Shown: positions 49,438 to 57,978, counted from the stretch's first letter. The stretch is DNA of 64,000 bases from Ruegeria lacuscaerulensis ITI-1157 (GCA_000161775.1 GG704596.1:1635593-1699592), one strand, 5' to 3'. Notes: generated from the sequence alone by a model not told the origin. Numbers and translations are program-made.

Positions 49438-50201
49438 TGACCCAACTGCCCCGCACCCCTTCGTTCTCGCTGAGCGGCAAGACCGCGTTGGTCACCGGCG
49501 CATCTTCCGGCATCGGATTGGGTTGCGCTGTCGCTCTGGCCGAAGCCGGGGCGCATGTGGTCTGCGCTGCGCGCGGGGCCGAGCGGCTGAACGAAGCGGT
49601 GTCCGCCCTGCAGGCGCAGGGCTGGTCGGCCGAGGGGCGCGTGCTGGATCAGGGCGACCTGACCGCGTTGCAGGGGTTGTTCGACGCGCGGGCTTTTGAC
49701 GTGGTGGTGAACTCGGCCGGAACCGCGCGGCACGGGCCGGCGGTCGAAACAACGCCCGAGGATTTCGACGCGGTCACGAGTGTCAACCTACGCTCGGCCT
49801 ATTTCCTGTCGGCCTACGCGGCCAAGGCGCTGATGGCGGCCGGGCGGCCCGGTTCGATCATCCATATCTCCAGCCAGATGGGCCATGTCGGCGGCATCGA
49901 CCGGGCGCTGTACTGCGCGACCAAGCACGGGCTGGAAGGCATGGTCAAGGCGATGGCGATCGAATGGGGCAAGCAGGGCATCCGCATCAACACAGTCTGC
50001 CCGACCTTCATCCGGACCCCGCTGACACAATCGACCTTCGACAACCCTGAACGCGCGGCTTGGATAATGGACAAGATCAAGCTGAACCGCGCGGGCGAGG
50101 TCGAGGACATCATGGGCGCGGTTCTCTACCTTGCGTCCGACGCCTCGGGGCTGGTCACCGGCACGTCGATGCTGATCGACGGCGGATGGACGGCGGACTG
50201 A
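49437..50201 (+). CDS. short-chain dehydrogenase/reductase
   Basis: A 254-residue classical SDR. The cofactor motif is TGASSGIG (20-27), NSAGT follows at 92-96, and the catalytic residues are N117, S146, Y159 and K163 (ISSQMG and YCATK). An arginine at A-A-R46 near the end of beta 2 suggests NADP preference, though this is not certain. The C terminus is the typical SGLVTGTSMLIDGGWTAD. It overlaps the LacI gene by one base (TGATG). Probably interconverts an alcohol and a ketone in the catabolic route. Confidence 0.9.
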   Translation: MTQLPRTPSFSLSGKTALVTGASSGIGLGCAVALAEAGAHVVCAARGAERLNEAVSALQAQGWSAEGRVLDQGDLTALQGLFDARAFDVVVNSAGTARHGPAVETTPEDFDAVTSVNLRSAYFLSAYAAKALMAAGRPGSIIHISSQMGHVGGIDRALYCATKHGLEGMVKAMAIEWGKQGIRINTVCPTFIRTPLTQSTFDNPERAAWIMDKIKLNRAGEVEDIMGAVLYLASDASGLVTGTSMLIDGGWTAD

Positions 50202-51238
50202 TGGCGGACAAGGTCACATCGCTTCAGGTCGCGCAACTGGCCGGCGTCAGCCAGTCGGCGGTCAGCCGGGTGTTCACGCCCGGCGCCTCGGTCAGCAAGA
50301 AGACCGAGGAAAAGGTGCGCAAAGCGGCGGCCGAACTGGGTTATCGTCCCAACGTTCTGGCGCGGGCGATGGTGTCGGGCAAAAGCCGGATCATCGGCCT
50401 GGTGGTCGGCTACCTGGACAACTACTTCTATCCCGAAGCGTTGGAGAAACTGTCCAACCGCCTGCAGGAGCATGGCTATCACGTGCTGATCTTCATGGCC
50501 TCGCGCTCGGCCGGAAATATCGACGACGTGATGGACGAGATCCTCGACTATCAGGTGGACGGGGTCATTCTGGCCTCGGTGCCGATGTCGTCGGATATCG
50601 CCACCCGCTGCCAGCAGGCGGGCGTTCCGGTCGTGCTGTTCAACCGCAGTCAGGATATCGAGGGCATCACCACCGTGACCTCGGACAACTATGCCGGCGG
50701 CCGCAAGGTGGCCGAGTTTCTGCTGGCGGGCGGGCACCAGCGCATCGCCTACATCGCGGGCTGGCAGGGTGCCTCGACCCAGCGCGACCGCGAGGCGGGA
50801 TTCCGCGCGGCGCTGGCCGCCGCCGGCCACGGCCTGTTTGCCCATGACAGCGGCGATTTCCACACCGAAAACGCCCGCCAAGCCGCCCGCCGCATGTTCG
50901 ACGTGGCGCCCGAGGCGCGCCCCGACGCCGTGTTCGTGGCAAATGACCACATGGCGCTGGCGGTGATGGACGTGATCCGGTTCGAACTGGGTCTGCGCAT
51001 CCCCGAGGATGTCTCGGTCATCGGCTACGACGATGTGCCGCCCGCCGGCTGGCCGGCCTACAACCTGACCACGATCCGCCAGCGCGCCAACCTGATGGTG
51101 GCCGAAACGGTGACCGCTTTGCTTGATCACATTGAAAACCCGAAGGACGCCGCCCCCCGCAAGGTTGCCATCGACGGACCTCTCGTCGTGCGGACCTCGG
51201 CGCGGCTGCCCAAGGGGTGGACCCCCCAAAAGGACTGA
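50201..51238 (+). CDS. LacI-family transcriptional regulator
   Basis: A 345-residue regulator. The N-terminal helix-turn-helix VTSLQVAQLAGVSQSAVSRV (5-24) and hinge region (about RPNVLARAMVSG) are of LacI type; the rest is a periplasmic-binding-like sensor domain (IIGLVVGYLDNYFYPE to the end). It lies mid-operon, coupled to the SDR, and is the natural candidate to bind the two 20-base operators at 41707-41780 and respond to the imported compound or an intermediate. Confidence 0.92.
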   Translation: MADKVTSLQVAQLAGVSQSAVSRVFTPGASVSKKTEEKVRKAAAELGYRPNVLARAMVSGKSRIIGLVVGYLDNYFYPEALEKLSNRLQEHGYHVLIFMASRSAGNIDDVMDEILDYQVDGVILASVPMSSDIATRCQQAGVPVVLFNRSQDIEGITTVTSDNYAGGRKVAEFLLAGGHQRIAYIAGWQGASTQRDREAGFRAALAAAGHGLFAHDSGDFHTENARQAARRMFDVAPEARPDAVFVANDHMALAVMDVIRFELGLRIPEDVSVIGYDDVPPAGWPAYNLTTIRQRANLMVAETVTALLDHIENPKDAAPRKVAIDGPLVVRTSARLPKGWTPQKD

Positions 51239-51241
51239 CCC

Positions 51242-52231
51242 ATGAAAGGCTTCGATCCCAAGTTCAAGGATTTCCCCGACTACATCATCGGCATCACCAA
51301 GGAGATCTGGGAAGACCGCGGCATCGCCACGCTGCACGACTATTACAGCCCCGACATCGTGGTGCGCTCGCCCGCCTCGGTGGTGCTGGGCAACCAGAAC
51401 GTCATCGGCGCCACGATGGCGACCCTGGCCGAGTTTCCAGACCGGCAGCTGCTGGGCGAGGATGTGATCTGGTCGGGCACGCCCGAAGAGGGTATGCTGA
51501 GTTCCCACCGCATCATCTCGACCGCCACGCATCTGGGCGACGGGGTCTATGGCAAGGCCACGGGGACCAAGCTGCGCTATCGGATCCTGGCCGACTGCCA
51601 TGCGATCGACAACCAGATCAACGATGAATGGCTGATCCGCGATCAGGGCGCAATCGTGCGCCAGATGGGCTGGGACCCCAAGGAATACGCTGCCGACCTG
51701 ATTGCGCGCGAGGGTGGGGCGCAGAACTGCGCCAAACCGCTGACGCCCGAAACCGACAAGCCCGGTCCCTACAAGGGTCGCGGCAATGACAACGAATGGG
51801 GCCAGCGCTATGGCGACATCCTGACCCGGATCATGGGCGCCGACATGGGCGTGATCGGGGCCGAATACGACCGCGCGGTGCAGTCTGAATATGTCGGCGG
51901 TCTTACAGGGCACGGCTGGGACGCGGTGGACCGGTTCTGGATGGGGCTGCGCGCCAGTTTCCCCAATGCCGAGTTCCGCATCGAGCACCAGATCGGCCGC
52001 GACGATCCCGACATGCCGCCCCGCGCCGCGATCCGTTGGAGCCTGTGGGGCAAGCATGACGGCTGGGGCGTGTTCGGCGCGCCGACCGGGGCGCAGGTCT
52101 ATGTGCTGGGCATCAGCCATGCCGAATTCGGCGCGCTGATTTCCGGCCAGCCCAGGCTGCGCCGCGAATACACGCTGTTCGATGAAACCGCCGTTTGGAA
52201 GCAGATCCTGCTGCACACGGGCGAGGCCTGA
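51242..52231 (+). CDS. tandem SnoaL-like (NTF2-fold) protein, divergent copy
   Basis: A 329-residue protein with two probable NTF2-like halves: the first (about 10-160) begins with ITKEIWEDRGIATLHDYYSPDIVVRSP, a common SnoaL helix-strand start, and the second starts near VDRFWMGLRASFPNAEFRIEH. The IPPTGK motif is only weakly kept (ATGTKLRY; GAPTGAQVYV). It is 3 bases after lacI. The 156 bases downstream contain a 36-codon Arg-rich frame (52231-52341) starting on the overlapping TGATG, of doubtful reality. Confidence 0.75.
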   Translation: MKGFDPKFKDFPDYIIGITKEIWEDRGIATLHDYYSPDIVVRSPASVVLGNQNVIGATMATLAEFPDRQLLGEDVIWSGTPEEGMLSSHRIISTATHLGDGVYGKATGTKLRYRILADCHAIDNQINDEWLIRDQGAIVRQMGWDPKEYAADLIAREGGAQNCAKPLTPETDKPGPYKGRGNDNEWGQRYGDILTRIMGADMGVIGAEYDRAVQSEYVGGLTGHGWDAVDRFWMGLRASFPNAEFRIEHQIGRDDPDMPPRAAIRWSLWGKHDGWGVFGAPTGAQVYVLGISHAEFGALISGQPRLRREYTLFDETAVWKQILLHTGEA

Positions 52232-52387
52232 TGCTCAGGCCGTGGCCATACCGGCTGGACAACAGCCAGGCCGCGCGGCGGTTCCATGCCCATCGCGCCT
52301 CGCTGCGGGCGCGGCGGCTGAACCTGCGGCCACCGGGTTGAACGGGGTCTTTGTCCCATCGTTCAATCCAATCACAGGAGCCCAAAC

Positions 52388-53350
52388 ATGACACAACTTG
52401 AATCCCGCATCGTCCGCTATGGCGAACTCAAGCCCTGCAAGACCGCCTTCATCGACGCCCACACGCCCGGCTCGGATCAGAAGGAAAATTTCACAATCAT
52501 CGGAGGCGGCGTGTCGGAAAGCCCCGATCAGCATGTCCACATCCGCGACACGCCCGGCTTCAACATCGGCGCCGCGGGCCAGCCGCCCAAATGCCGCAAC
52601 TCGCTGCACAGCCATACCACGGCCGAGGTGTTCTTTGTCCTCAAGGGGCGGTGGCGCTTCTTCTGGGGCCGCTGGGGCGACGCCGGCGAGGTCGTGCTGG
52701 AGGAAGGCGACATCTTCAACATTCCCACCGGCATCTTCCGCGGCTTCGAAAACATCGGCACCGACTACGGGATGATCATGGCCATCCTTGGGGGCGACGA
52801 TGCCGGCGGCGGCGTTACCTGGGCGCCGCAGGTCATTCAGGAGGCCTCGGCCCATGGTCTGGTGCTGGGCGAAAACGGGGTGCTGTACGACACCAAGAAG
52901 GGCGAGAGCCTGCCCGACGGGGTCGGCCCCATGCCACTGCTGACCGAAGAGGAACTGAAGGCCTTCCCCGAGGTTCCGGTGCACAACGTGGTGCGCGACT
53001 ATGTGGCCCGCTACTGGGACCTGATGGCGCTGGCTGCCAAGGAACCGGCCAAGGTGATCGGCCCCGACGCTCTGCTGAAGGACCGCCCCGGTTTCGAGGT
53101 CGAATTCCTGACCCGCGGCTCGTTGGGGGCAGGGAAGGTCACGCCCGAGAAGCACACCGTTCTGATGCCCGTGCGCGGCCACTGGCTGCTGCGCACCGAC
53201 CAGGCCGAGGCGATCCTGAACCCCGGCGACACCTGCCTGCTGAACCCGGGCGAAGCCTATACGCTCGAGCCGTCGATGACCGGCGAGGCCAGCCTGTATC
53301 GCGTCGTGGCCACCGATGATCCGGCCGGCGCAACCTGGACCGGCCAGTAA
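52388..53350 (+). CDS. bicupin protein (dioxygenase-like)
   Basis: A 320-residue protein. ATG 52388 has CAGGAG at 52375-52380. The first cupin domain holds the metal-binding set H74-x-H76-x3-E80 (SLHSHTTAEVFF) and a later FNIPTGIFRGFEN; the second (about 225-310) lacks the histidines (VLMPVRGHWLL). One-metal bicupins include gentisate- and quercetin-type dioxygenases and sugar isomerases. It starts the second half of the plus-strand operon after a 156-base gap, so a separate promoter is possible. Confidence 0.8.
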   Translation: MTQLESRIVRYGELKPCKTAFIDAHTPGSDQKENFTIIGGGVSESPDQHVHIRDTPGFNIGAAGQPPKCRNSLHSHTTAEVFFVLKGRWRFFWGRWGDAGEVVLEEGDIFNIPTGIFRGFENIGTDYGMIMAILGGDDAGGGVTWAPQVIQEASAHGLVLGENGVLYDTKKGESLPDGVGPMPLLTEEELKAFPEVPVHNVVRDYVARYWDLMALAAKEPAKVIGPDALLKDRPGFEVEFLTRGSLGAGKVTPEKHTVLMPVRGHWLLRTDQAEAILNPGDTCLLNPGEAYTLEPSMTGEASLYRVVATDDPAGATWTGQ

Positions 53351-53366
53351 CGAAAGGAGAGCCCGC

Positions 53367-54491
53367 ATGACACGGATTCTGACAACCCATGTGGGCTCTT
53401 TGCCCCGCACGCAGGAGGTGGTGGATTTCATCTTCGCCCGCGAACGAGGCGAACCCTATGATCCTGCCGCCTTCGATGCCTGCATGACCCGGGCCGTTTC
53501 CGAAACGGTGCGCAAACAGGTCGAGGCCGGGGTCGATATCGTCAGCGACGGCGAGACCTCCAAGATCTCGTACGCGACCTATGTCAAGGATCGCTACACC
53601 GGCTTTTCCGGGGACAGCCCGCGCAACGCGCCAGCCGATCTGAAGATGTTCCCCAGCTTTCTGCAACGGCTGGCGGATGAGGGCGGCACCCCGCAATACG
53701 CCCGTCCGCAATGCACGGGCGAGGTGCGGTCCAAAGGGCAGGATGAGCTGAACAAGGACATCGCCAACCTGAAATCGGCCATGGCGCGGCACGGGGTCGA
53801 GCGTGGGTTCATGAACGCAGCCTCGCCGGGCGTGATCTCGCTGTTCCTGCAGAACGCGCATTACCCCACGCGCGAGGCATATCTGGCCGCGCTGGCCGAT
53901 GCGATGAAGGACGAATACGAAACCATCGTGGCCGCCGGGCTGGATCTGCAACTCGATTGCCCCGACCTGGCCCTGTCGCGCCACATGCTGTTCACCGACC
54001 TGTCGGATGATGAGTTCGTCAAGGTCGCCAACCTGCATGTCGAGGCGTTGAACCACGCCCTGCAGAACGTGCCGCAGGACCGGGTGCGCGTGCATATCTG
54101 CTGGGGCAACTACGAAGGCCCGCATTGCTGCGACATCGCCATGGACAAGGTGTTCCCGACGCTGATGGCGACCAAATCGCGCTATGTCTTGTTCGAAACC
54201 TCGAACCCGCGCCACGCCCATGAATGGACCGTGTTCCGCGACCGCAGGGCCGAGATCCCGGACGACAAGATCCTGGTGCCGGGGGTCGTGGACACCACCA
54301 CCAATTTCGTCGAACACCCTGAACTGGTCGCGCAGCGGATCCGTCGGTTCACCGAGATCGTGGGCGCTGACCGCGTGATCGCCGGCAGCGATTGCGGGTT
54401 CGGCACGTTCGCCGGGTTCGGGGCCGTCGATCCGCAGATCGCCTATGCCAAGCTGGCCGCCCTGGCCGAAGGGGCGGCGCTGGTCAAATGA
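53367..54491 (+). CDS. MetE-like (cobalamin-independent methionine synthase II family) protein
   Basis: A 374-residue TIM-barrel protein from ATG 53367 (GGAGAG upstream). It corresponds to the catalytic domain of MetE with a full zinc set: H243-x-C245 (RVHICWGN), E277 (LFETSN) and C343 (SDCGFGTF). It begins with the family pattern THVGSLPRT. Stand-alone relatives include epoxyalkane:CoM transferase and many uncharacterised zinc-thiolate transferases. The lack of the folate-binding N-terminal domain and the catabolic setting argue against methionine synthesis; thiol or methyl transfer during degradation is likelier. It overlaps the next gene by 4 bp. Confidence 0.85.
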   Translation: MTRILTTHVGSLPRTQEVVDFIFARERGEPYDPAAFDACMTRAVSETVRKQVEAGVDIVSDGETSKISYATYVKDRYTGFSGDSPRNAPADLKMFPSFLQRLADEGGTPQYARPQCTGEVRSKGQDELNKDIANLKSAMARHGVERGFMNAASPGVISLFLQNAHYPTREAYLAALADAMKDEYETIVAAGLDLQLDCPDLALSRHMLFTDLSDDEFVKVANLHVEALNHALQNVPQDRVRVHICWGNYEGPHCCDIAMDKVFPTLMATKSRYVLFETSNPRHAHEWTVFRDRRAEIPDDKILVPGVVDTTTNFVEHPELVAQRIRRFTEIVGADRVIAGSDCGFGTFAGFGAVDPQIAYAKLAALAEGAALVK

Positions 54492-55183
54492 ACCCGCTGG
54501 TTCTGCTGCCCGGCATGATGTGCGACGCGCGCCTGTTCGGCCCGCAGATCGCGGCGCTGTCCGGCACCACCCCGCTGATCAGCGTGCCGCTGACGGGCCA
54601 CGACAGCGTTGGGGCGCTGGCCGCCGAGGTGCTGGCCTGCGCCCCTGGCCGATTTGCGCTGGCGGGCCTGTCGATGGGCGGCATAGTGGCGATGGAGGTT
54701 CTGCGTCAGGCGCCGGACCGGGTCGCGCGGCTGGCGTTGCTCGATACCAACCCTCTGGCGGAACGCCCCGAGGTCAAGGCCCGCCGCATCCCGCAGATGG
54801 CGGCGGTCGAACAGGGCGAGCTGAGGCGCGTGATGCGCGACGAGATGAAGCCGAACTATCTGGCCGATGGCCCGCGTCAGGGCGCGATTCTCGATCTGTG
54901 CATGGCCATGGCGATAGATCTTGGCCCGGATGTCTTTCTGCGCCAGTCCCGCGCCTTGATGGATCGCCCGGATCAGACCGAGACGCTGCGGTCATTCGCC
55001 GGGCCGTCGCTGGTTCTGTGCGGGCGGCAGGACGGGTTGTGCCCGGTCGAGCGGCACGAGCTGATGCACGACCTGCTGCGCAACAGCACCCTGACCGTGA
55101 TCGAGGGCGCGGGGCATCTGCCGACGCTCGAACAACCCGAGGAAACAACGGCGGCCCTGCGCCGCTGGCTGGAGGAAAGATGA
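54488..55183 (+). CDS. alpha/beta hydrolase
   Basis: A 231-residue alpha/beta hydrolase starting on the ATGA overlap. The triad is readable: nucleophile S62 in AGLSMGG, acid D182 in CGRQDGLCP, base H210 in GAGHLPTLEQP. The compact size with a small cap fits esterase/lactonase-type members. It is coupled at both ends (4-base overlaps with the MetE-like and RraA-like genes), so it most likely hydrolyses an ester or thioester intermediate of the same route. Confidence 0.9.
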   Translation: MNPLVLLPGMMCDARLFGPQIAALSGTTPLISVPLTGHDSVGALAAEVLACAPGRFALAGLSMGGIVAMEVLRQAPDRVARLALLDTNPLAERPEVKARRIPQMAAVEQGELRRVMRDEMKPNYLADGPRQGAILDLCMAMAIDLGPDVFLRQSRALMDRPDQTETLRSFAGPSLVLCGRQDGLCPVERHELMHDLLRNSTLTVIEGAGHLPTLEQPEETTAALRRWLEER

Positions 55184-55875
55184 CACCGTCCCTTTTGTCG
55201 CTTCTGCGCAAGGTCGATACCCCCACCGTCTGCAACGCGATCGAGTTCGCACAGGGCAAGCGCGGCTTTGACGGGTTCACGCGCGGCACCATGCTGTGTT
55301 CGGCCCCGACCGAGCCGCCCGTCGTGGGCTTTGCCCGCACCGCAAAAATCGCCGCCATGCATCCGCCGACCGAGGCGCCCGAGGTCATCCGCCAGCGCCG
55401 GATGGCCTATTATGAGTACATGGCTGCGGCCCCGTCGCCCGCGGTCGCGGTGATCGAAGACCTGGACTTTCCCGAGTGCATCGGCGCCTATTGGGGCGAG
55501 ATCAACACCACGGTCCACAAGGGGTTCGGCCTGTCGGGGGCGCTGACCAACGGGGTGATGCGCGATCTGGGCGACTTGCCGGCGGGCTTTCCCGTGATCG
55601 CGGGATCGGTGGGTCCCAGCCATGGTTTTGTCCACGTCCGCGAGATCGACACGCCGGTTTCCATTTTCGGCCTGACGGTCCGGCCCGGCGACTTGGTGCA
55701 TGCGGATCGTCACGGCGCGGTGGTCGTGCCTTCCGAAGTCATCGACCGGCTCGAGGACGCCATCCAGCGCTTGATGCAAACCGAACGCATCGTTCTGGAT
55801 GCGGCGCGCGAACCCGGATTCGACTTCCAAGCCTTTCAGCGGGCATGGGCGGCATTCGAGAAATCGCGGGTCTAG
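55180..55875 (+). CDS. RraA-family protein (HMG/CHA aldolase-like)
   Basis: A 231-residue protein of the RraA/dimethylmenaquinone-methyltransferase-like fold. The family includes metal-dependent class II pyruvate aldolases such as 4-hydroxy-4-methyl-2-oxoglutarate aldolase. The active-site pattern is kept: GE at 106-107 and R128-D129 in TNGVMRDLGDLP, with DLVHADRHGAVVVP near the end. As the last gene of the locus, an aldol cleavage yielding pyruvate or oxaloacetate is a reasonable final step, but regulatory RraA-type members also exist. Confidence 0.85.
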   Translation: MTPSLLSLLRKVDTPTVCNAIEFAQGKRGFDGFTRGTMLCSAPTEPPVVGFARTAKIAAMHPPTEAPEVIRQRRMAYYEYMAAAPSPAVAVIEDLDFPECIGAYWGEINTTVHKGFGLSGALTNGVMRDLGDLPAGFPVIAGSVGPSHGFVHVREIDTPVSIFGLTVRPGDLVHADRHGAVVVPSEVIDRLEDAIQRLMQTERIVLDAAREPGFDFQAFQRAWAAFEKSRV

Positions 55876-55966
55876 CCCGTTCGCGCCCGACAGGACGTGC
55901 GACGGAGCCGGTCACCTGGATTTGGCCGCTGTCGGCCAAGCTGCGCAGCAAATGAGAGAGGGGGTT

Positions 55967-56042
<76 letters not shown>

Positions 56043-56180
56043 ATTCCTGTACCGCCGTGGCGGTGGCCGGACGTTTATGAAACGACGTCGGCAAGTGCAA
56101 GACCAAAAAAACGGATTCTTGAAAAAAAATCGGGCTGGCCAAGCTGAGGGCGCGGGGCAGCCAGCGCCGCCCCCGCGCGA

Positions 56181-56504
56181 TCAGGAGTCTTCGTCTTCGG
56201 ACGCGACGTCGGTGATGTCGTCCAGCGAAACGCTGTCGTCATCGTCGTCTTCCAGGATGTCGTCATCCAGTTCGACATCGACGGCGTCATCATCATCCAG
56301 AACCAGATCGGTTTCTGCTGCCGCTTCGCGCGCCTTGACCGACACGGCGTCTTCGGCATCCGCCGCGATCATCCGGCTTTTGCCGGCTTCCAATTCAACG
56401 ATCTCGCCGGTGTAGGGGCTGATGATCGGGTCCTTGTTCAGGTCGTAAAACCGTTTTCCGGTGGTCGGGCAAACGCGCTTTACGCCCCATTCTTCCTTGG
56501 GCAT
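56181..56504 (-). CDS. TIGR02300 / FYDLN acid domain protein
   Basis: A 107-residue protein. The N-terminal third is the conserved module WGVKRVCPTTGKRFYDLNKD, with a single CPTTG-type knuckle and FYDLN; the C-terminal half is a highly acidic low-complexity tail (D/E runs at about 70-107). This architecture defines the alphaproteobacterial TIGR02300 family, function unknown. It is on the same strand as the adjacent tRNA and divergent from the metallopeptidase. Confidence 0.93.
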   Translation of the reverse strand: MPKEEWGVKRVCPTTGKRFYDLNKDPIISPYTGEIVELEAGKSRMIAADAEDAVSVKAREAAAETDLVLDDDDAVDVELDDDILEDDDDDSVSLDDITDVASEDEDS

Positions 56505-56604
56505 GTCAATTCCCCTTGATATCAGGTGAGTCGTGTCAACGATTCAGGTCACCTGCCACATGCGGCGGGCACTGTCAAAGCCTTTGCGCCAAGGAGAACG
56601 CACC

Positions 56605-57300
56605 ATGGGGCGTCATTCACTGCCCGGCCACCCTCCCGTCGCCCTGACGCTGCGAAAATCGTCGCGGGCGCGGCGCATCAGCCTGCGAATTTCGCAGTTG
56701 GACGGCAGGGTTACGCTGACCTACCCGCAAGGCGTGCCCGAATCCGAGGCCATAGGCTTTGCCCGTACGAAAGAGGACTGGATCCGCGCGCATCTTCGTG
56801 CCCGTCCCGAGCCGGCGGTCGTTCAATTCGGGCAAGCCCTGCCGATCGAAGGGGCGCCCCGGCGAATCGTGCCTGCGAAGGGGCGGCGGGTGGCTCTTGA
56901 GCCGGACCGGATCGCCGTGCCCGAAGGGGCCGAGGGCCGGCGGCTGGCCCGGTTCCTGAAAGAGCTGGCGCGGGACAGGCTGACCGGGGCCTGCGATGAC
57001 TACGCGGCGATGTTGGGTCGGACCTATTCAAGCCTCACCCTGCGCGATACGCGGTCGCGCTGGGGGTCGTGCAGTTCGGCGGGTGGCTTGATGTTTTCCT
57101 GGCGGCTGATTCTGGCGCCACCCGAAGTACTGCACTATGTCGCTGCGCATGAGGTTGCCCACCTGGCCGAGATGAACCACTCGCCGGCGTTCTGGGCCCA
57201 GGTCGAGCGACTGTTCGGCCCCTACGACGCCCCGCGGCAGTGGCTGCGTGTCAACGGGGCAGAGCTGCATCGGTACAGATTCGACCCCGGCCCTGGTTGA
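56605..57300 (+). CDS. YgjP-like metallopeptidase domain protein (M48/SprT-related)
   Basis: A 231-residue protein from ATG 56605 (AAGGAG about 9 bases upstream). The zinc motif is H182-E183-V-A-H186 (AAHEVAHLAEMNHS), with a third histidine H192, and the family signature SRWGSCSSAGGLMFSWRLI (about 151-169) precedes it. No signal peptide is seen, so it acts in the cytoplasm. YgjP-type proteins are often linked to restriction or DNA maintenance, but here the neighbours are ordinary genes. Confidence 0.9.
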   Translation: MGRHSLPGHPPVALTLRKSSRARRISLRISQLDGRVTLTYPQGVPESEAIGFARTKEDWIRAHLRARPEPAVVQFGQALPIEGAPRRIVPAKGRRVALEPDRIAVPEGAEGRRLARFLKELARDRLTGACDDYAAMLGRTYSSLTLRDTRSRWGSCSSAGGLMFSWRLILAPPEVLHYVAAHEVAHLAEMNHSPAFWAQVERLFGPYDAPRQWLRVNGAELHRYRFDPGPG

Positions 57301-57312
57301 CCTGACCGGATT

Positions 57313-57324
57313 TTGTGATCACAA
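57313..57324. promoter_or_regulatory. perfect palindrome TTGTGATCACAA, putative GntR operator
   Basis: A 12-base perfect palindrome ending 6 bases before the GntR gene start at 57331. Its TTGT...ACAA half-sites fit the T-n-G-T/A-C-n-A pattern of FadR-subfamily regulators. Its location implies autoregulation. Because it covers the ribosome-binding region, the real start could alternatively be slightly downstream. Confidence 0.55.
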
Positions 57325-57330
57325 GAGGGC

Positions 57331-57978
57331 ATGTTGACCACCCGGACCCCCGATACCCAATCCGCCACCCATGACCGGGTCTATCGCGCCTTGCGGTCGC
57401 GCATCATGCATGGCGAAATCGCCCCTGGGCAGGCCCTGACCCTGCGCGGCATCGGCAAGGAATTCGACGTCTCGATGACCCCTGCGCGCGAGGCGGTGCG
57501 CCGGCTGGTGGCCGAGGGCGCGTTGTTCCTGTCCAGTTCGGGGCGGGTATCCACGCCCGAGCTGAGCAATGACCGGATCGAGGAACTGGCCGCGCTGCGG
57601 GCGCTGCTCGAGGTCGAACTGGCCAGCCGCGCCTTGCCGCGGGCGCACATGGCCCTGATCGACCGGCTGCAGAGCATCAACATGTCGGTCGCGGAAATGG
57701 TGACCAAGCGCGACGCGGTGGGCTATATCCGCGCCAATCTCGAATTCCACCGGACGCTGTATCTGCGCGCACAAGCGCCGGCGATGCTGGCCATGGCGGA
57801 AACCGTTTGGTTGCAGCTGGGGCCGACCATGCGGGCGCTTTATGGCCGCCTGCGCCGGACCGAACCGCCGCATTACCACAAGCTGATCATCGCCGCGCTC
57901 AAGGCCGGGGACGAGCCCGGCCTGCGGCTGGCGGTGCGCTCGGACGTTACCCAGGGGCTGCGTCTGCTGGTCAGCTGA
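57331..57978 (+). CDS. GntR-family transcriptional regulator (FadR/FCD type)
   Basis: A 215-residue regulator. The N-terminal winged helix (about 14-75: VYRALRSRIMHGEIAPGQALTLRG and SMTPAREAVRRLVAEG) is of GntR type; the C-terminal all-helical FCD ligand domain (about 83-205) includes RANLEFHRTLY and HYHKLIIAALKAGD, supplying likely metal-binding residues. Its target genes are not evident from context; flanking genes run the same way but are unrelated. Confidence 0.9.
   Translation: MLTTRTPDTQSATHDRVYRALRSRIMHGEIAPGQALTLRGIGKEFDVSMTPAREAVRRLVAEGALFLSSSGRVSTPELSNDRIEELAALRALLEVELASRALPRAHMALIDRLQSINMSVAEMVTKRDAVGYIRANLEFHRTLYLRAQAPAMLAMAETVWLQLGPTMRALYGRLRRTEPPHYHKLIIAALKAGDEPGLRLAVRSDVTQGLRLLVS

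Noticed and set aside
50126..52216. A 696-codon minus-strand frame opposite lacI and the SnoaL-like gene
   Set aside because: The plus-strand genes have clear domains, RBSs and coupling; the antisense frame has none.
53011..54317. Minus-strand frames opposite the bicupin and MetE-like genes
   Set aside because: They are antisense to genes with complete metal-binding sites and coupled starts.
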